DNA of 20,791 bases from positions 1,296,060 through 1,316,850 of the forward strand of contig BFEA01000456.1 of assembly GCA_003427395.1 (NCBI GenBank), in the 5' to 3' direction. The stretch is from Chara braunii (Eukaryota > Streptophyta > Charophyceae > Charales > Characeae). Under the pieces are notes generated by a model that was not told where the DNA came from, searched no databases, and saw only the letters and a list, made by a program, of their open reading frames with translations. A program made the translations under genes and the position numbers. Shown here in pieces: positions 1 to 10,664 of this stretch (position 1 is its first letter; every line of letters starts with the position of its first letter).

Positions 1-432
1 ATCGTGGGGGGAGGCTGTTATAGGTAATCTGATATGACTTTGTTCCTTGATCTGAGTATCTGTTTTACTTGTGATGTGGTGAGAGATCTTGGCTTATCCA
101 CTGATTACAAGGATCGTGGGGGGATATGGCGATTCCATAATAAACTACTTTTGCCATGTGGCGGCGCAGAAAGGTGCAGAAAGGCGCAGTGCGGATAGGT
201 GTCAGGATTGCGTAAGTGAAATTGTTGGGTTCGGCCACGTGGCGCACTGGTGCCTCCTTGTTTGACTGGATTCGAGGATCTTAAAGCTTGGGGGGGGGAC
301 ACTGGGGCAGGTGATCTTATAGTAGAATTTGTCATCTCCCACTCCGAATACCTCTCCCCGTTATGGCGTTGCAAACAGTGAATAGCAGATGATAAGGGTT
401 TCGGAGTGGGTATCTGATTTTCATAGAGATGA
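1..432. other. Non-coding stretch, nothing recognised
   Basis: No convincing gene is visible. The 12-mer ATCGTGGGGGGA occurs at position 1 and again near 113, and a short tandem GCAGAAAGG(T/C) pair lies near 166-186. Open frames here are short and have no family-like motifs. Confidence 0.5.
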
Positions 433-670
433 GCAGTTAATCCCCTCAGTAGAGGGCAATCGATCTGCTCATCAGGATATAGAGTGACGCGTGTTGGTCC
501 GGCTGATTGTGCATGGCCTTTTGTAGGATTGACACGTGGCGCGGTGACATGACTTCATAACTGTTAAGGGACGCTGGACCCGATTTCCAGCGAGTGCTGC
601 TCCCAACCAATAGATGGAGCCCCCCCGAGCATGCTAGTGGTGTTTGCTCTTATCAGCACCACTAGCATTT
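433..670 (+). mobile_element. LINE 3'-end remnant, copy A
   Basis: The stretch matches the 3' UTR of the long LINE at 13240-19953. GCAGTTAATCCCCT at 433 aligns with 19731. The block from GGGACGCTGGACCCG (568) to CACCACTAGC (666) aligns with 19806-19905 at roughly 85-90% by eye. The middle part (about 476-567) is divergent or unrelated. No poly(A) follows; the sequence continues into ATTTCCTTGGG, so the tail has been lost or the copy ends internally. It is a dead, 5'-truncated retrocopy, as expected from target-primed reverse transcription. Confidence 0.8.
631..668 (+). repeat. LINE 3'-terminal stem-loop (copy A)
   Basis: A perfect 12-bp stem, ATGCTAGTGGTG at 631-642 and CACCACTAGCAT at 657-668, closes a 14-nt loop. 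The same hairpin occurs at 19872-19905 near the tail of the full-length LINE, with loop differences but an intact 10-bp core stem. Conservation of a stem at the 3' end is what would be expected if the LINE reverse transcriptase recognises it; that role is inference. Confidence 0.75.
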
Positions 671-1478
671 CCTTGGGTAGATCGACGAGCGATTTCACGA
701 TGACGACGACGACGATACCGTGGACGACCTTTGCGATTGTGGCTCCGCTGCTGACGATGCAGCTACGAAAGATGACGGTCTTGCCGACAAAAACAACAAC
801 AACAATCACATAGCATGCAATAACAAAACCTGCAACAGTAACAAACATGGCGATGGTATTCGTTGGGAAGTAAGTGTGATTCGCCTGTTTCTCTCCCCCC
901 TCTCTTCTCTTCCTATCCCGTTTTCTCTCCTGCATGCCGTGGGAACGATCGGGGTCAGGGGCGAGAGGGTTGGGTGATTGGGATGTGTGGTGAACAGGAA
1001 GAGGGCACGGGGATGTGGTGGGAGGGATGGTGGCGGGAAGGGGTAGGATAGGCAGCACTTTAATTGCATAGATGCTCCCCGTTGGGCTAATTTTAAGAAA
1101 AGACTGAAAACTTGTAAGCAGAAAACGGAAATAAAAAAGCAACTGCTGAAATTCACAACAGGCTGGTTGAGGGACTCCTCAGGGGCATGTAGTTTGGCCA
1201 GGGGAAGGGGGGGATGAAGTCTCTCTTAGGAGAGACTATCGTATTACCTTCTGGGACTGGTTCAAAAATACAATCAGGAGCTTCACTGAGATCACCAGAA
1301 TTTTTTCCTGACCTTTTTCCCTTTGCTGAGTTAGCATTGGTTGATATGGATTGGTATGGTCAAGGGGAAGGGTTTCTGCGTATGGACTGAAATCCAGGAA
1401 AATGTGCTGCTGGGATGGAAAAGCTTATCTGGCGGACTTAGGATAGTCTGAAGAGGTAGCAATTTTATAGCTGCTCTT
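671..1478. other. Low-complexity non-coding stretch
   Basis: It contains a (GAC) microsatellite near 702-715, AAC/ACA-rich sequence at 790-850, and G-rich sequence at 950-1050 and 1200-1212. AGTCTCTC/GAGAGACT (1218-1237) forms an 8-bp hairpin with a 4-nt loop. A 192-codon minus-strand frame spans 564-1142, but it is built from these simple repeats and the LINE tail, so I do not call it a gene. Confidence 0.5.
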
Positions 1479-1806
1479 ACTGGGGCAGTCAATACTGGGG
1501 CAGTCAATACTGGCAGCCAGAGCTTGGTCTTCTTACCATCGGTAACTTATAAAATGTTAAAGTGGGACGGTGGACCCGTTTTCCAGCAGGTGAGGCTCGC
1601 CACCAATAGATTGGAGTAACCGGGCCGCACACTACCTTCTTCCCCTGAATACAACGAACGGTCATTATAGCTGTATTTGAGGCATCTTTCAGTCCAGATA
1701 CAGCTATAATGACGGTACGTTGTATTCGGGGGAAGAAGGTAGGGGAGGATGCTCGTATCACCTTGCCTAGTGAAGTTGGAATGGATAAAAAAAAAAAAAA
1801 AAAAAA
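1479..1806 (+). mobile_element. LINE 3'-end remnant, copy C, with A20 tail
   Basis: CAATACTGGCAG near 1505 matches 19759. The block from GGGACGGTGGACCCGTTTTCCAGCAGG (split here: it starts at 1564) through the CACCAATAGATTGGAG segment matches 19806-19858. A 15-bp unit, ACTGGGGCAGTCAAT, is duplicated in tandem at 1479-1508. A 111-bp foldback (1632-1742) sits where the conserved terminal stem-loop should be. The following TGCTCGTATCACC...CTAGTG resembles the distal half of that stem-loop, and an A20 run at 1787-1806 closes the copy. It is a dead 5'-truncated retrocopy of the same family as copy A and the 13-20 kb LINE. Confidence 0.75.
1632..1742. repeat. 111-bp foldback (48-bp arms, 15-nt loop)
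   Basis: Arms at 1632-1679 and 1695-1742 are inverted copies matching at 44 of 48 positions by hand alignment, starting CTACCTTCTTCCCC and ending GGGGAAGAAGGTAG. The loop is 1680-1694. No target-site duplication is obvious outside the arms. It lies inside the LINE tail copy C and is absent from the two other tail copies. It could be a foldback/MITE insertion or a local inverted duplication; as RNA it would form a long hairpin like a small-RNA precursor. Confidence 0.85.
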
Positions 1807-3290
1807 TCGCCGATGATTTTTTTTTGGTTACCCGTTTTTTTGGGGATACCGGTAGTTCGTCGGTGGGTACCCTGCCCGATGCGGCGCCGTTAACGGGCCG
1901 TGTCGGCTCTTATAAGTTGGTCAAGGAAAGGTCTAACCATTCGTACCACCCTTCACACTATCAATCCTACAAACAAGGTCTGTGGCTAAAATCTCAACTC
2001 CCGCACAGCAAACGTGACTAGAGCCTATTCCTGTCCTGTTATCACTCTGGATTGGTGCCCCAACGGAAGCTTGGTTCTTTTTGTGAGGTTTCCCGGGTTT
2101 GGTATTATGTCGGAGGGCGCGGTGTCCCGGCCCTTCTCTGCGTGCCAAGTTCCTGCTCGGTACCAGCTCCTCGCTCAGACACGAGGCCTGTAGGCTAGTC
2201 CCCGAACCTCCACGGTCCACTTAGTATGTGAGGCTATGCCCTGCAATGGACCGGTCCAGTTGGTGTCTCCTCTCAACAAAAGGGCGTGCGCCACTGGGCT
2301 TTCCATTGGTCCATGCAGGTTCGGCGCCCTGCTGTACAGCAGAGCACAACCGGCCTGCAGCCGTGGTAGCCGTCGGGTTCGCCCAGGGACGCGAGGGTAG
2401 AGGGACCGGCACAGTTTTTTCTACTGCGCGCCAGGTGCCCCTCTGCCAGGTTATGGGTTTGGTGCGTAGGTTTCCGCGGTCCCCGTCAGACAAAGAGAGG
2501 GCTAGGGGAGAAATGGGAAGAAGAGAAAAGTAAACAGTAAAAGAAAAGGAGGTCGTACGTCGGATTTATTAGTTGAGTTGGACTCTTGCCTTAGTTCATG
2601 ATAACCCGGTGACGTATGGCGGCAGTGGCGTTAAAACTCTCTCCCCTTTTCTTAGTCTTATTGCTATTGTTATCGATATTATTATTATTATTATTGTTAT
2701 TAAAACTATTTTCGATTTCGTATTATCTAAATCAATTTTTTGTCTTTTCGTGGGGAAGGCCAATGGTTCAAGTTGTGGGCTCTGGTCTAAGTGGCCCGAA
2801 CTGGCCGGCCTTTCACTTCGTCACCTGTCTGACCTTTCGAGTGAGCGCCGCGCTGGTGGGATCCCAAAAAGGGGGGGCAGCTTGCGGCCGCTTTGGTAGG
2901 AGGCCTATCACCCCCGTAGAGAGTCATACGCCCCCTCCTTACCATCGGACGCGGGTACCCGTTAGTGGTAGTCTGTGGATGCCTTATGGGTAAAGTGGGG
3001 AGTCGGGTAGTATTCCATTATGGGATCGTCGCGCTAGCAAGAACGTCACGTCAGGGAACGGAGAGGTTGCGATGGACTGTAAAAGAGCTCCACTTTTAAT
3101 GTGACCGTTGGGGATCCACCTTCAGTTCTTTCCTTTTATACTACCTGGTTATTCCCCTCATAAAACTCAGTTAATAAAATAAATGAATTTAAATATCATT
3201 TGAGTTTAATCCCTCGTTTAGAGCACAGGGATCACGATAAGCGGTGGTTTTATAAAAGAAAGGGGAGGTTGATCTGCTGGTTACCGCCTT
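1807..3290. other. Unrecognised stretch, possibly organelle-derived
   Basis: Base composition changes behind the A20 tail. GC-rich blocks (2060-2480, 2800-2960) alternate with AT-rich ones (2640-2720, 3160-3200), and there is a (TTA)n microsatellite at about 2677-2695. No long continuous frame shows a recognisable domain; the open frames at 1749-2021, 2228-2533 and 2616-2993 lack family motifs. The texture reminds me of plant mitochondrial intron or intergenic DNA, but I found no diagnostic motif such as a group II domain V. The organellar origin is only a suspicion. Confidence 0.25.
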
Positions 3291-3407
3291 GCTAGTGAGC
3301 GCCAGACGTGCTCTCCACGCTCTGAGAGTCAGATTGCTGCTCACAGCCGGTCATTCGTCGGCATTGGCCTATGTTGTGAGCTTTCTAGCGCGCGCTACTT
3401 TGGGCCA

Positions 3408-3908
3408 GTGGCCTGGTACGGTATTGGGTCTATTGAGCGAAGTCTGGCCATGGCGCTGCATGGATATAGGCCGGATTGTTGGAACCTCCGGGCGCGTTGG
3501 AGGAAAATGTCTGGAGATGGACCCTGTATCACCGCTATTCTCAACTACGATGGGGGAGCGGAGGCGAAGTTGAAAATTAACGTAGAGGGGGAGAGGGAAG
3601 AAAAAGTGAGGAGTGACTCTAAGCTGCAAACGGCAATTACTGAGGCGAAGGACCACGCTAAGAGGCGTTGCCAGCGGGACGGTGTCACGGCGAAGATACA
3701 AGTGACTATTGCTTATCATGAGTTGGGGACTTCTACTTATACAATAGAGCGTGAAGAGCGGCCCCTGGATCGGGATTCTGGGGGTGAGAGTGAGATGAGT
3801 GACGTTGAAACCAGGTTTTGGCCTGGACTAAGTCCGTGGCGACGAGACCACCCTCCACTTGCTGGGTCTGTGGAAAGTGGCCCGGAGGGCAACTCGAACA
3901 GACTGTAA
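3408..3908 (+). CDS. Hypothetical open frame, 166 codons
   Basis: This is the longest open frame between 1 and 9 kb. The predicted product is hydrophilic and charged, with a Lys/Glu-rich middle (about residues 55-95, including DGGAEAKLKINVEGE) and an acidic stretch near residue 125 (DRDSGGESEMSD). I see no signal peptide, membrane segment or known domain. The nominal start, GTAT...ATGGC near 3408, has no supporting context, and the true frame could begin further downstream. Two sequences resembling splice donors (CT|GTAAGG at 3903-3910 and CAG|GTATGA just after) lie at its end, so it might be an exon. It may equally be chance or a transposon relic. Confidence 0.25.
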   Translation: MAWYGIGSIERSLAMALHGYRPDCWNLRARWRKMSGDGPCITAILNYDGGAEAKLKINVEGEREEKVRSDSKLQTAITEAKDHAKRRCQRDGVTAKIQVTIAYHELGTSTYTIEREERPLDRDSGGESEMSDVETRFWPGLSPWRRDHPPLAGSVESGPEGNSNRL

Positions 3909-6259
3909 GGCCTCAGGTATGACTGGGTAGAGGTGTGTCTCATTGAGGGCCCAAGAGAGAGAAGCAGTTATGTGCGTTGAGCCAGAGGGCAGGTGTTTGA
4001 GAGACTGAGAAAAGAGGAACGGGCGATGACACGCGACACCCAACCTATACATGGAGTTGTTTCGGTGTGTATGAGAAAGGGTCAACAGAAGGAGAGGTTG
4101 GGCGAGTGAACGGGACTCGAGCCTGCAAGGTGCAACTGACGTCTACTGCTGCCTCCACGTGCTCATGCGACGTTTCTTTGGGCATGCTGAGCAGCGATGA
4201 GTCTTCCCGTCGTGGCGAGGGATCAGGAGTAAAGGCGTGAGAGAGAGAGAGAGACAAACAAGATGTGAGCTCGTTCATCACAGTTGAAGTCACCAGTATT
4301 GACAGGCGACGAGACGACAAGATTTGGCTTCCCTGTTTCGAGTCAGGACAAGTGGGACTGATTCGCGCGGCAGAGACGACTGGAATCACGTGAGTGTGAC
4401 ATGTGTGCCCGTAATGCGAACGTCAACTTTCCTTCTGCATGCGAGAAGCCAGGGAGAGTGTTATGCTTGAGGTCGAGAGCGCTGAAGCAGGTGGCAATTA
4501 GAGAAGAGAAGGGAGCTCCAGACTTCTTGATGAGACTAACGGGTTGTATGAGGGTGATGACGACACTCATGAGAGGGAAGAGGTCATACATGCAGATCTG
4601 CAGTTGACGCAATAGCCTCGGACGAGCCAAGCCTGAATGCGACCCGAACGGAGTTGGCCAGTGTTTACTTGATTAACAAAGCGGGTTGGGCCTGCTAGCG
4701 ACGGTTGTTGGTAGTATCCCTGGGCTCTGGCTTAGTGTATCTGTGTATAGCAGCAAAAACAAGATTAAGTTGTGAGGTATCGAGTCGTTGCTACGACTGT
4801 TGACTTCGTCTGATGGGTCTTACCCCTGATAGTAGCGAGTGAAATCGAATCGGAAGTTGGGATACTGAATGATCGCGAACTGTGTCAATGCTTGGTGAGC
4901 AGAAGTCTGCGTCGTTGGGTGACATCAAGTCGTATCGCTGGATGAGAGTCAAACTCTTACCCTTTTCTTGGCTAATGAAATTATCAGCCTCCCACCAGAT
5001 GACTTCTCCTTCGTCTTTCCCCCCTTCTTCGTAAAGCATGAGCATGGGGCTAGGTCCTGAACTCGAAGGTGTGGCAAGGGTCGCTCAAGCTCGTGCATAG
5101 TCTTCGGCGAACGTCAACCTTGGGGTCACCGAGTGTGATCAGATTTTGGTTCAAGAATGCACTAGAAGGGGATCGATGGGCAACATGTGAAGTCTAGGGA
5201 ACGGGAGAGAGGGGAAAGTGACCGTAGCTAACCGATCTAGTAATCGGATTCATGCTACATGACATGGAGTGAGTCTTTTGTTGGAAGAGGGACAAGTTTC
5301 CTAATTAGGTGCTGATAGGTAGTTCTCTCGTGCAGGGGGATATACGGTTACTAGCGACGGGGTGAGAGGCACGGTGGTCCCCCCCGCCCTTCACCTTCGG
5401 TAATCTCGGGACAGTTGTCAAATGAGCCAACGGGCCCCTGTGAAGACTCAGCTGAGGTGTTAAGAGTTTAGTCTTCCGACAGAGTGGGGAGAGAAACAGA
5501 AGTATGAGTCAATACGACTGATCTAAGTTCAATCAGAGGGACATTGAGTGAAGTGATGATCGGATGCAAACGATATCTTCGAGTTCTAGAGCATGTATGA
5601 TTCGGAACTTAATAGTACTACTCGGCAGAGTTCAAGTTTCGTGTTAAACTTCGTCCCATATGGAGACTTCATCTTTTTGTTTGATGATCTTGCTTCCATG
5701 ATCGGGTAAGGCCAAGATATTAAGATTACCCTGGGGAAATACTGCTAGCCGTATCGCATGATCAAACTAACATACTGTTTTATTGTTCATGTGTAAGATT
5801 GTTATTGGGTAAGTTGGGAAAAATTCTGAGGTGAGGAGGTTCCCCATCTCCTTCCTTTTCGGCTGTCTCGTTTTACCCTGTGCTCTGCCTCTATGTAATC
5901 CTTCTGCGTAACTTGGAATTGATTGAGAATGAGAACGGGCTATTACTTGAAAAAGCTCGGTGTTTTCTCACTGAGTCAAACTAAGAACAAATAATGATGT
6001 GAGCAGATACAGTCACGAAAGGAGGGGTGTGCACGCAAGTGAACGTGTGATTGTACTAACTTGTTGGATGTACGAACAGACGGGCGTGTGTGATTTCCCG
6101 TCTGTGTACAGTCGCACTGACTTACAGGCACAGTGATACCTAGGGGTGTGAGCTTACAAGCGATCACGAAAACAATAAGTATAGAATGGGAGTTGGTCGT
6201 CCTGAGCTCCTCGGAGAGGCTAGTCGGTGACATTGCAAACGCGAAGCAAAGAGGCCCCA
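3909..6259. other. Long non-coding stretch
   Basis: Frames are short and closed throughout on both strands. The only simple repeat noted is (GA)8 at 4239-4254. Composition is uniform, with no transposon ends, RNA gene or regulatory site that I can support. Confidence 0.5.
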
Positions 6260-6289
6260 CGAGCTGGTCTTGAGTTCAAGCCCAGCTCG
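6260..6289. repeat. 30-bp near-perfect palindrome
   Basis: Arms CGAGCTGGTCTTGA (6260-6273) and TCAAGCCCAGCTCG (6276-6289) are inverted copies at 13 of 14 positions around a 2-nt centre. GTTCAAGCC inside it resembles a Pol III B box, but no A box or cloverleaf partner is convincing nearby. Nothing else in the flanks explains it. Confidence 0.7.
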
Positions 6290-8590
6290 AGTGTCGCCTT
6301 CTAACTCCAACTACCTTTCCATTGTCGTTGTCGATGAGCAAGAAACGATCCGTGATACGGAAGATAGTTTTTGTACTAATTAAATATCTGCTTGATGGGG
6401 ATTAGATACAGCGGTCAGACTCTGAGGTTCAAGTTACGCGAACGACGATTAATGGTATAATAAGTTTCTAAAGATTATCTGGTTAGAAGGTTAGTCCAAT
6501 AGGATGGAAACCAGTTTTATTCTGATGACTCCGCATTCTGTCAGAATTGAGCTTCAATAAAACTCAGCAAGAATCTCACGACTAAGGGGTGCCGGTATGC
6601 AGTTACGTGCTAGCATTCAAGCAAGCCTATGAATTACACCCAGTAAACTGGTAAGGCCGCTCGATTGACCCCTTTTCTGCATTAAGCGTTAATGAAGGTG
6701 ATATCTGACGTATGAAAACACGAATTGCACTTGGACTCTATTTCAGGTATGAGACTACTGTGTTGAGCCAAAGCGTTGAGCCTGAGGGGTTCTGAGCCCA
6801 GAATGGGTTATCACATGAGGTTCGACTTACCTTTTGTGTAATTGAATGAAAAGGTACACGGGTCTTGTTCCTTCCTACTTGGGGTTGAAACTCTTATCCA
6901 GGGTGCGTACACAGGGGAACATGTGTACTACATGAGCTTGGGCGCTACCGTGACATGACTTATCTCACCAAAATCGCTTACCTAATTTTGCTCATTATTA
7001 ACCAGATTAAGTTCTGCCCACTCGGGTCCGGTTGAGTAGACCTATTTGGTGCACCGTACAAGAATGGATTGATTCTGATGCGCTGGGCTCCCCATCTGGA
7101 CAATAGAGATAACTAAGAGGGAGTCATCAATGCTAGCAAAACTGAAATCCCCTTGCAAACAGTAGTCAAGCACACAAGGGCATCAGCAGACTTCATTAGT
7201 GGTATTCGGGGATTTGCAATCAGAGGAACCATCCCCTACATCAGTTCCGATCAACAATTAAAAACAGTTATTTTACAACCTTCATTAATCGGTACAACTA
7301 AGGTTTTGCCTAGCGCCCGACGTAGCTTCAGTCTCGGCATCAGTATTTGGAGGTGTTTCAGTCACTACTGATTATGTGAGCCGACACTAAACACCATCAG
7401 CTAAATCATCTCTCCCTCTAGTTATCAGTCAGCGGATCAGATTCCTCTTCAGTGATGCGACCGACTGTGGTATTTAGTCAATGTTGGGGTGCCTCAGCAG
7501 TCGCTGGAAAGCCGTACTAACTTGAACGATCCTGCTGAGAATAGCTTTCCCGCTCAGAGTGTGGAAATCATTGGGTTATCTGTGAATTAGACGGTCCGTG
7601 GTTAAGGAGAAGTCATGAAATAAGAGGAGGTCCTAGTGGTGAAGAGCAGATTAAACAAGGACAAAATGGAAGGATGAGAGAAAAAAGTGTACCGAGACAT
7701 GGAATTACACAGAGGAGTTCAACGCGAGCATGCAGTTCAGATGGTGATAGGTGAGATGTACATTAAGTATGTAATTTACTTTTATGGGAACGACAACAAG
7801 TTGCACAGTAAGTGAACAAAAAAAAGATAGATTATTTTTTTTGTAGGTTAATGCAACAAAAATGCTAAGAATGAAAAAATTGAGAATTTATTAAATCAAA
7901 GTCATATTTCACCATTCCCGCAGTGCATGTTTTATGTGCAGGATTATGTAAAGTAGCTAACAAGTCATTGTGCTTGATTCTGGAATGATTTTTTACTGAC
8001 CCTGAAGATCAATGGCAAACAATAGCACTTTGTGTCCAGCATGTCTTGCTGCGTGCCTGGAGAGGCATTTGCAACATTGATTTTGTTTCGTCTCGTCGCT
8101 TCGGTGAACCACTTGAGCCTCGATCCAATTTCGGCGCGATGAAGCTAGACCAGTGAGCTATTACGCTTTCTTATGTATTGTATGGTCGGTCTTGTGAAGT
8201 TCAAACTCTTACAGTGGGTAGAACGCAAAGTAAGATAAGCGATTGATTACATAATCGAGTAAAGAAGGAAAGAAAATTTATGCTCCGGGAGGTTTCAGTA
8301 AGCTAGAGCAATCAATGAATTCAATCCCACCGGTACCAGTTCCTCACTAGAGACTGTGGAACAAGCCAGGGCAAAGCTCGCTAAGCTCTACCAGCATCTG
8401 AGCAGCAAGCACCCTTCAGTGTCTCTGTTGTTCCATCTTGCAGTACGAGTGAATCTGCTATTGGGTGGTTTAAAATATCAATGAACTTTCGAACAATTTT
8501 CAGATAACATTCAGACAACTTTCAGGCAATCCTCAGACAGCGTTCAATAACAGAAAACTTTTCCAAAACTAAATAATAATTCTAGAGTAA
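6290..8590. other. Non-coding stretch
   Basis: No gene is supported. A 72-codon frame at 7153-7371 has no recognisable family. Near 8485-8550 the sequence is a loose run of TTCAGACAA-like words, a degenerate short tandem repeat of about 13-15 bp. A+T content rises from about 7800 onward. Confidence 0.45.
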
Positions 8591-8670
8591 AATGACATTC
8601 TAAATTTTAAATTTTTATTCTATCTTAAAAAATGTCATTCCAATTTTAAAATTTTTCGTCTTACTTACAA
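8591..8670. repeat. AT-rich tandem repeat, 40-bp period, 2 units
   Basis: Units 8591-8630 (starting AATGACATTCTAAATTTTAA) and 8631-8670 (starting AATGTCATTCCAATTTTAAA) align end to end with scattered substitutions. Related words (CATTC, TTCTAAG) recur to about 8900, suggesting an older, decayed array in this AT-rich block. Confidence 0.65.
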
Positions 8671-9107
8671 ACTTTCCTTCTAAGAATGGGGCATCCCTTC
8701 TTATTTTGAACTGCATGCTAGAGATGGAATGGAAGTCTTAATGGGTTCATGAAAATTTTTAACTGGACTGTCATTCTAAGTAAGGATTTCTAGTCATAAA
8801 TATGTTAATTCAATCTAAATTACAAGATATTTGATATAGTAGAATGAAAGTTTAATTAAAATATTTCATAACCTCGTCAAGAGTTTCATTCCATCTTGAA
8901 CAAATAGATGTAGTTGGAAGGGAAAACTTATATTTAGACCAGAACTTATCAAATTAAATTGAAAATTTTAGAATTGGACGAACATTGGAATGATAATTTA
9001 TAAATATGAAGGATTTTTATTTTTTCAACTTTCATTTCTTGTGGGAATTTTCCTGTTGAAGTGGCAACTAAGGGCTCGTTCGTCTAGTAACAATTGTCTT
9101 TCATTCA

Positions 9108-9876
9108 GTGAGCAACAGTCAATTCAACCTGCAACACACATTCACCAGTCAAAATCCGACTTATTTCATCTATCAATCAAAAAGTAACTATTTGATAGAG
9201 CCCGTGAGAGAAATCAACCCCATTTCAGTCGAGCAGTCTGTCCTCGACATTCTCAATCAGGTAGCCTCAAAGGAAAGTTTCCCATATAGTTATGTCAAGA
9301 TTGACGGCTTCAAGCGCGAAGATCTGTCAATCTTCGTCGTTCGTATAGAATTGCAAGAGGTACAATCAGGGATCTGCGGGTATATTTGAAGAAAGGGAAT
9401 GAGACACATCCGCACTTTGACACAGTTTGTCAGTGGGTGGCAGCAACTAGGTTCACAAATGGAAAGCTGAGAGACTCCACGGGGGCTTGAAGTTGGTCTA
9501 CAGCTTTGACCTCAAGCTCTTTACAGACTACCTCAAACCTTCGGTCCCTTATCACTTTACAGACGGCTCTAGCTGGGGCAACCTGGTAGATCTGGCAAAG
9601 AGGTACATTTCTCCTGCAACGATCGATTATGAGGCAGTGACTGAGCCATCCGAGTTTCCACATCTCAGACGAGGGATCTTCTCTCAACCGTATCTTCCTA
9701 CACTATGGGAGGAGTTTTATGCCATGGTCGATTTCTGCATTATGGGGCTTGGATGGAAGTGCTCAGAGTTTGCAGGCTTCAGGTGGCTCTATATACTGAG
9801 GCCACAATCTCAGAGAGTACTAGGACATGGCCGAAAGCCCAAAACGACAGACAACAAAATTAGAGATCAAGTGTGA
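9108..9876 (+). pseudogene. Decayed protein-coding segment, unrecognised family
   Basis: Three consecutive frames read as one continuous soluble protein. 9108-9389 includes SVEQSVLDILNQVASKES and ends in frame 3. About 9371-9486 reads VYLKKGNETHPHFDTVCQW in frame 2. 9487-9876 reads LVYSFDLKLF and PYHFTDGSSWGNLVDLAKR in frame 1. The first switch lies near 9365-9375. The second is at the G run 9480-9484, where one extra G would restore the frame. The third part keeps aromatic-rich conserved-looking sequence (PTLWEEFYAMVDFC, FAGFRWLY). I see no catalytic motif, signal or membrane segment and do not recognise the family. It is most likely a broken host or transposon-derived gene; sequencing error at the G run cannot be excluded. 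Confidence 0.5.
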
Positions 9877-9889
9877 GGATTCAGAGGGA

Positions 9890-10619
9890 TGAGTGAGGAC
9901 TCTAGACTGGTGTTGGAAATGCTCCCTACATGTGTACTTTCTGAGATTATTATGAGTTCTCATTCCTCTTTCATCTGACTTTGTCATTACGTGTGTCAGT
10001 CAGTCTTACTTCTTGCACTGCTCTTGCTTAATGAATGTTTTCCTTGATGATCTTGTCGCAATTCTCAAAATTAGTAGACAGACAAAATTGATACATGTAT
10101 GACTCACCATCATTTCATGATTTTATTTGCATGATTTTTTGTTGTTCCGAATCAAAATAAAAGATTCCTAAGACCGGGGACCGGCGAAGACTGCAATTGA
10201 AGGGTCTCGCTCGAAGCCGGACGCACACAACAGGAAGGGATTTGTATTATTTAGTTTATTCTATTTATTGCAAGCAACATCAAAACCCTGTGTGACAGTC
10301 TGTCGGCTTTCTGGTCGTTCGAAGTGGTCCGACTGGAAAAAGTGCGACAACGTGTCAGCTCGTCGGTGAGTTCACCGGGCACGAGACCTCGAGGAACTTC
10401 AAGCTCCTCTTGCGGAGCTTTGCCTTTCCCATTCAAAGACGCCGCAGGTTTCGCTGCAAGCCCTTAAAGTCCATCTAGCAGCCTAATCCTGAAAACACGG
10501 GGGCTCGGGGCAGGCTGGAGGCCGACAAAATAAAAATGAAAAACACAAGAACGAACCAAAAAAAAAAAAAGGAGTTTCTAATCCAGGGACATTGGGGAAG
10601 GCCCTCACGAGGGTGGAAG
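9890..10619. other. Non-coding stretch before the DNA transposon
   Basis: AATAAA occurs near 10156 (CAAAATAAAAG), about 270 bp behind the broken coding segment, and could be its old polyadenylation signal. A 61-codon minus-strand frame (10251-10436) is hydrophilic and unassigned. An A13 run lies at 10558-10570, about 50 bp outside the transposon end. Confidence 0.4.
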
Positions 10620-10622
10620 TTA

Positions 10623-10664
10623 GGGCCTCGTTCAACACCACTACAAAACGCTTACTTTGTAAGG
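10623..10664 (+). repeat. Left terminal inverted repeat
   Basis: It begins GGGCCTCGTTCAACACCACT directly after TTA and ends with CTTACTTTGTAAGG, itself a small inverted repeat. It pairs with 12613-12653. Confidence 0.88.

Noticed and set aside
564-1142. 192-codon minus-strand frame with a hydrophobic Val/Ile-rich middle
   Set aside because: It runs antisense through the LINE tail copy A and GAC/AAC/G-rich simple repeats; the hydrophobic part is the reverse of those repeats.
6195-6300. tRNA-derived SINE or tRNA (B-box-like GTTCAAGCC)
   Set aside because: The match is part of a palindrome; I could not find an A box at the right spacing or a cloverleaf.
8110-8215. tRNA-like stretch (TAGACCAGTGAG ... 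GAAGTTCAAACTC)
   Set aside because: T-arm and acceptor pairing do not form and the B box departs from consensus at its last position.
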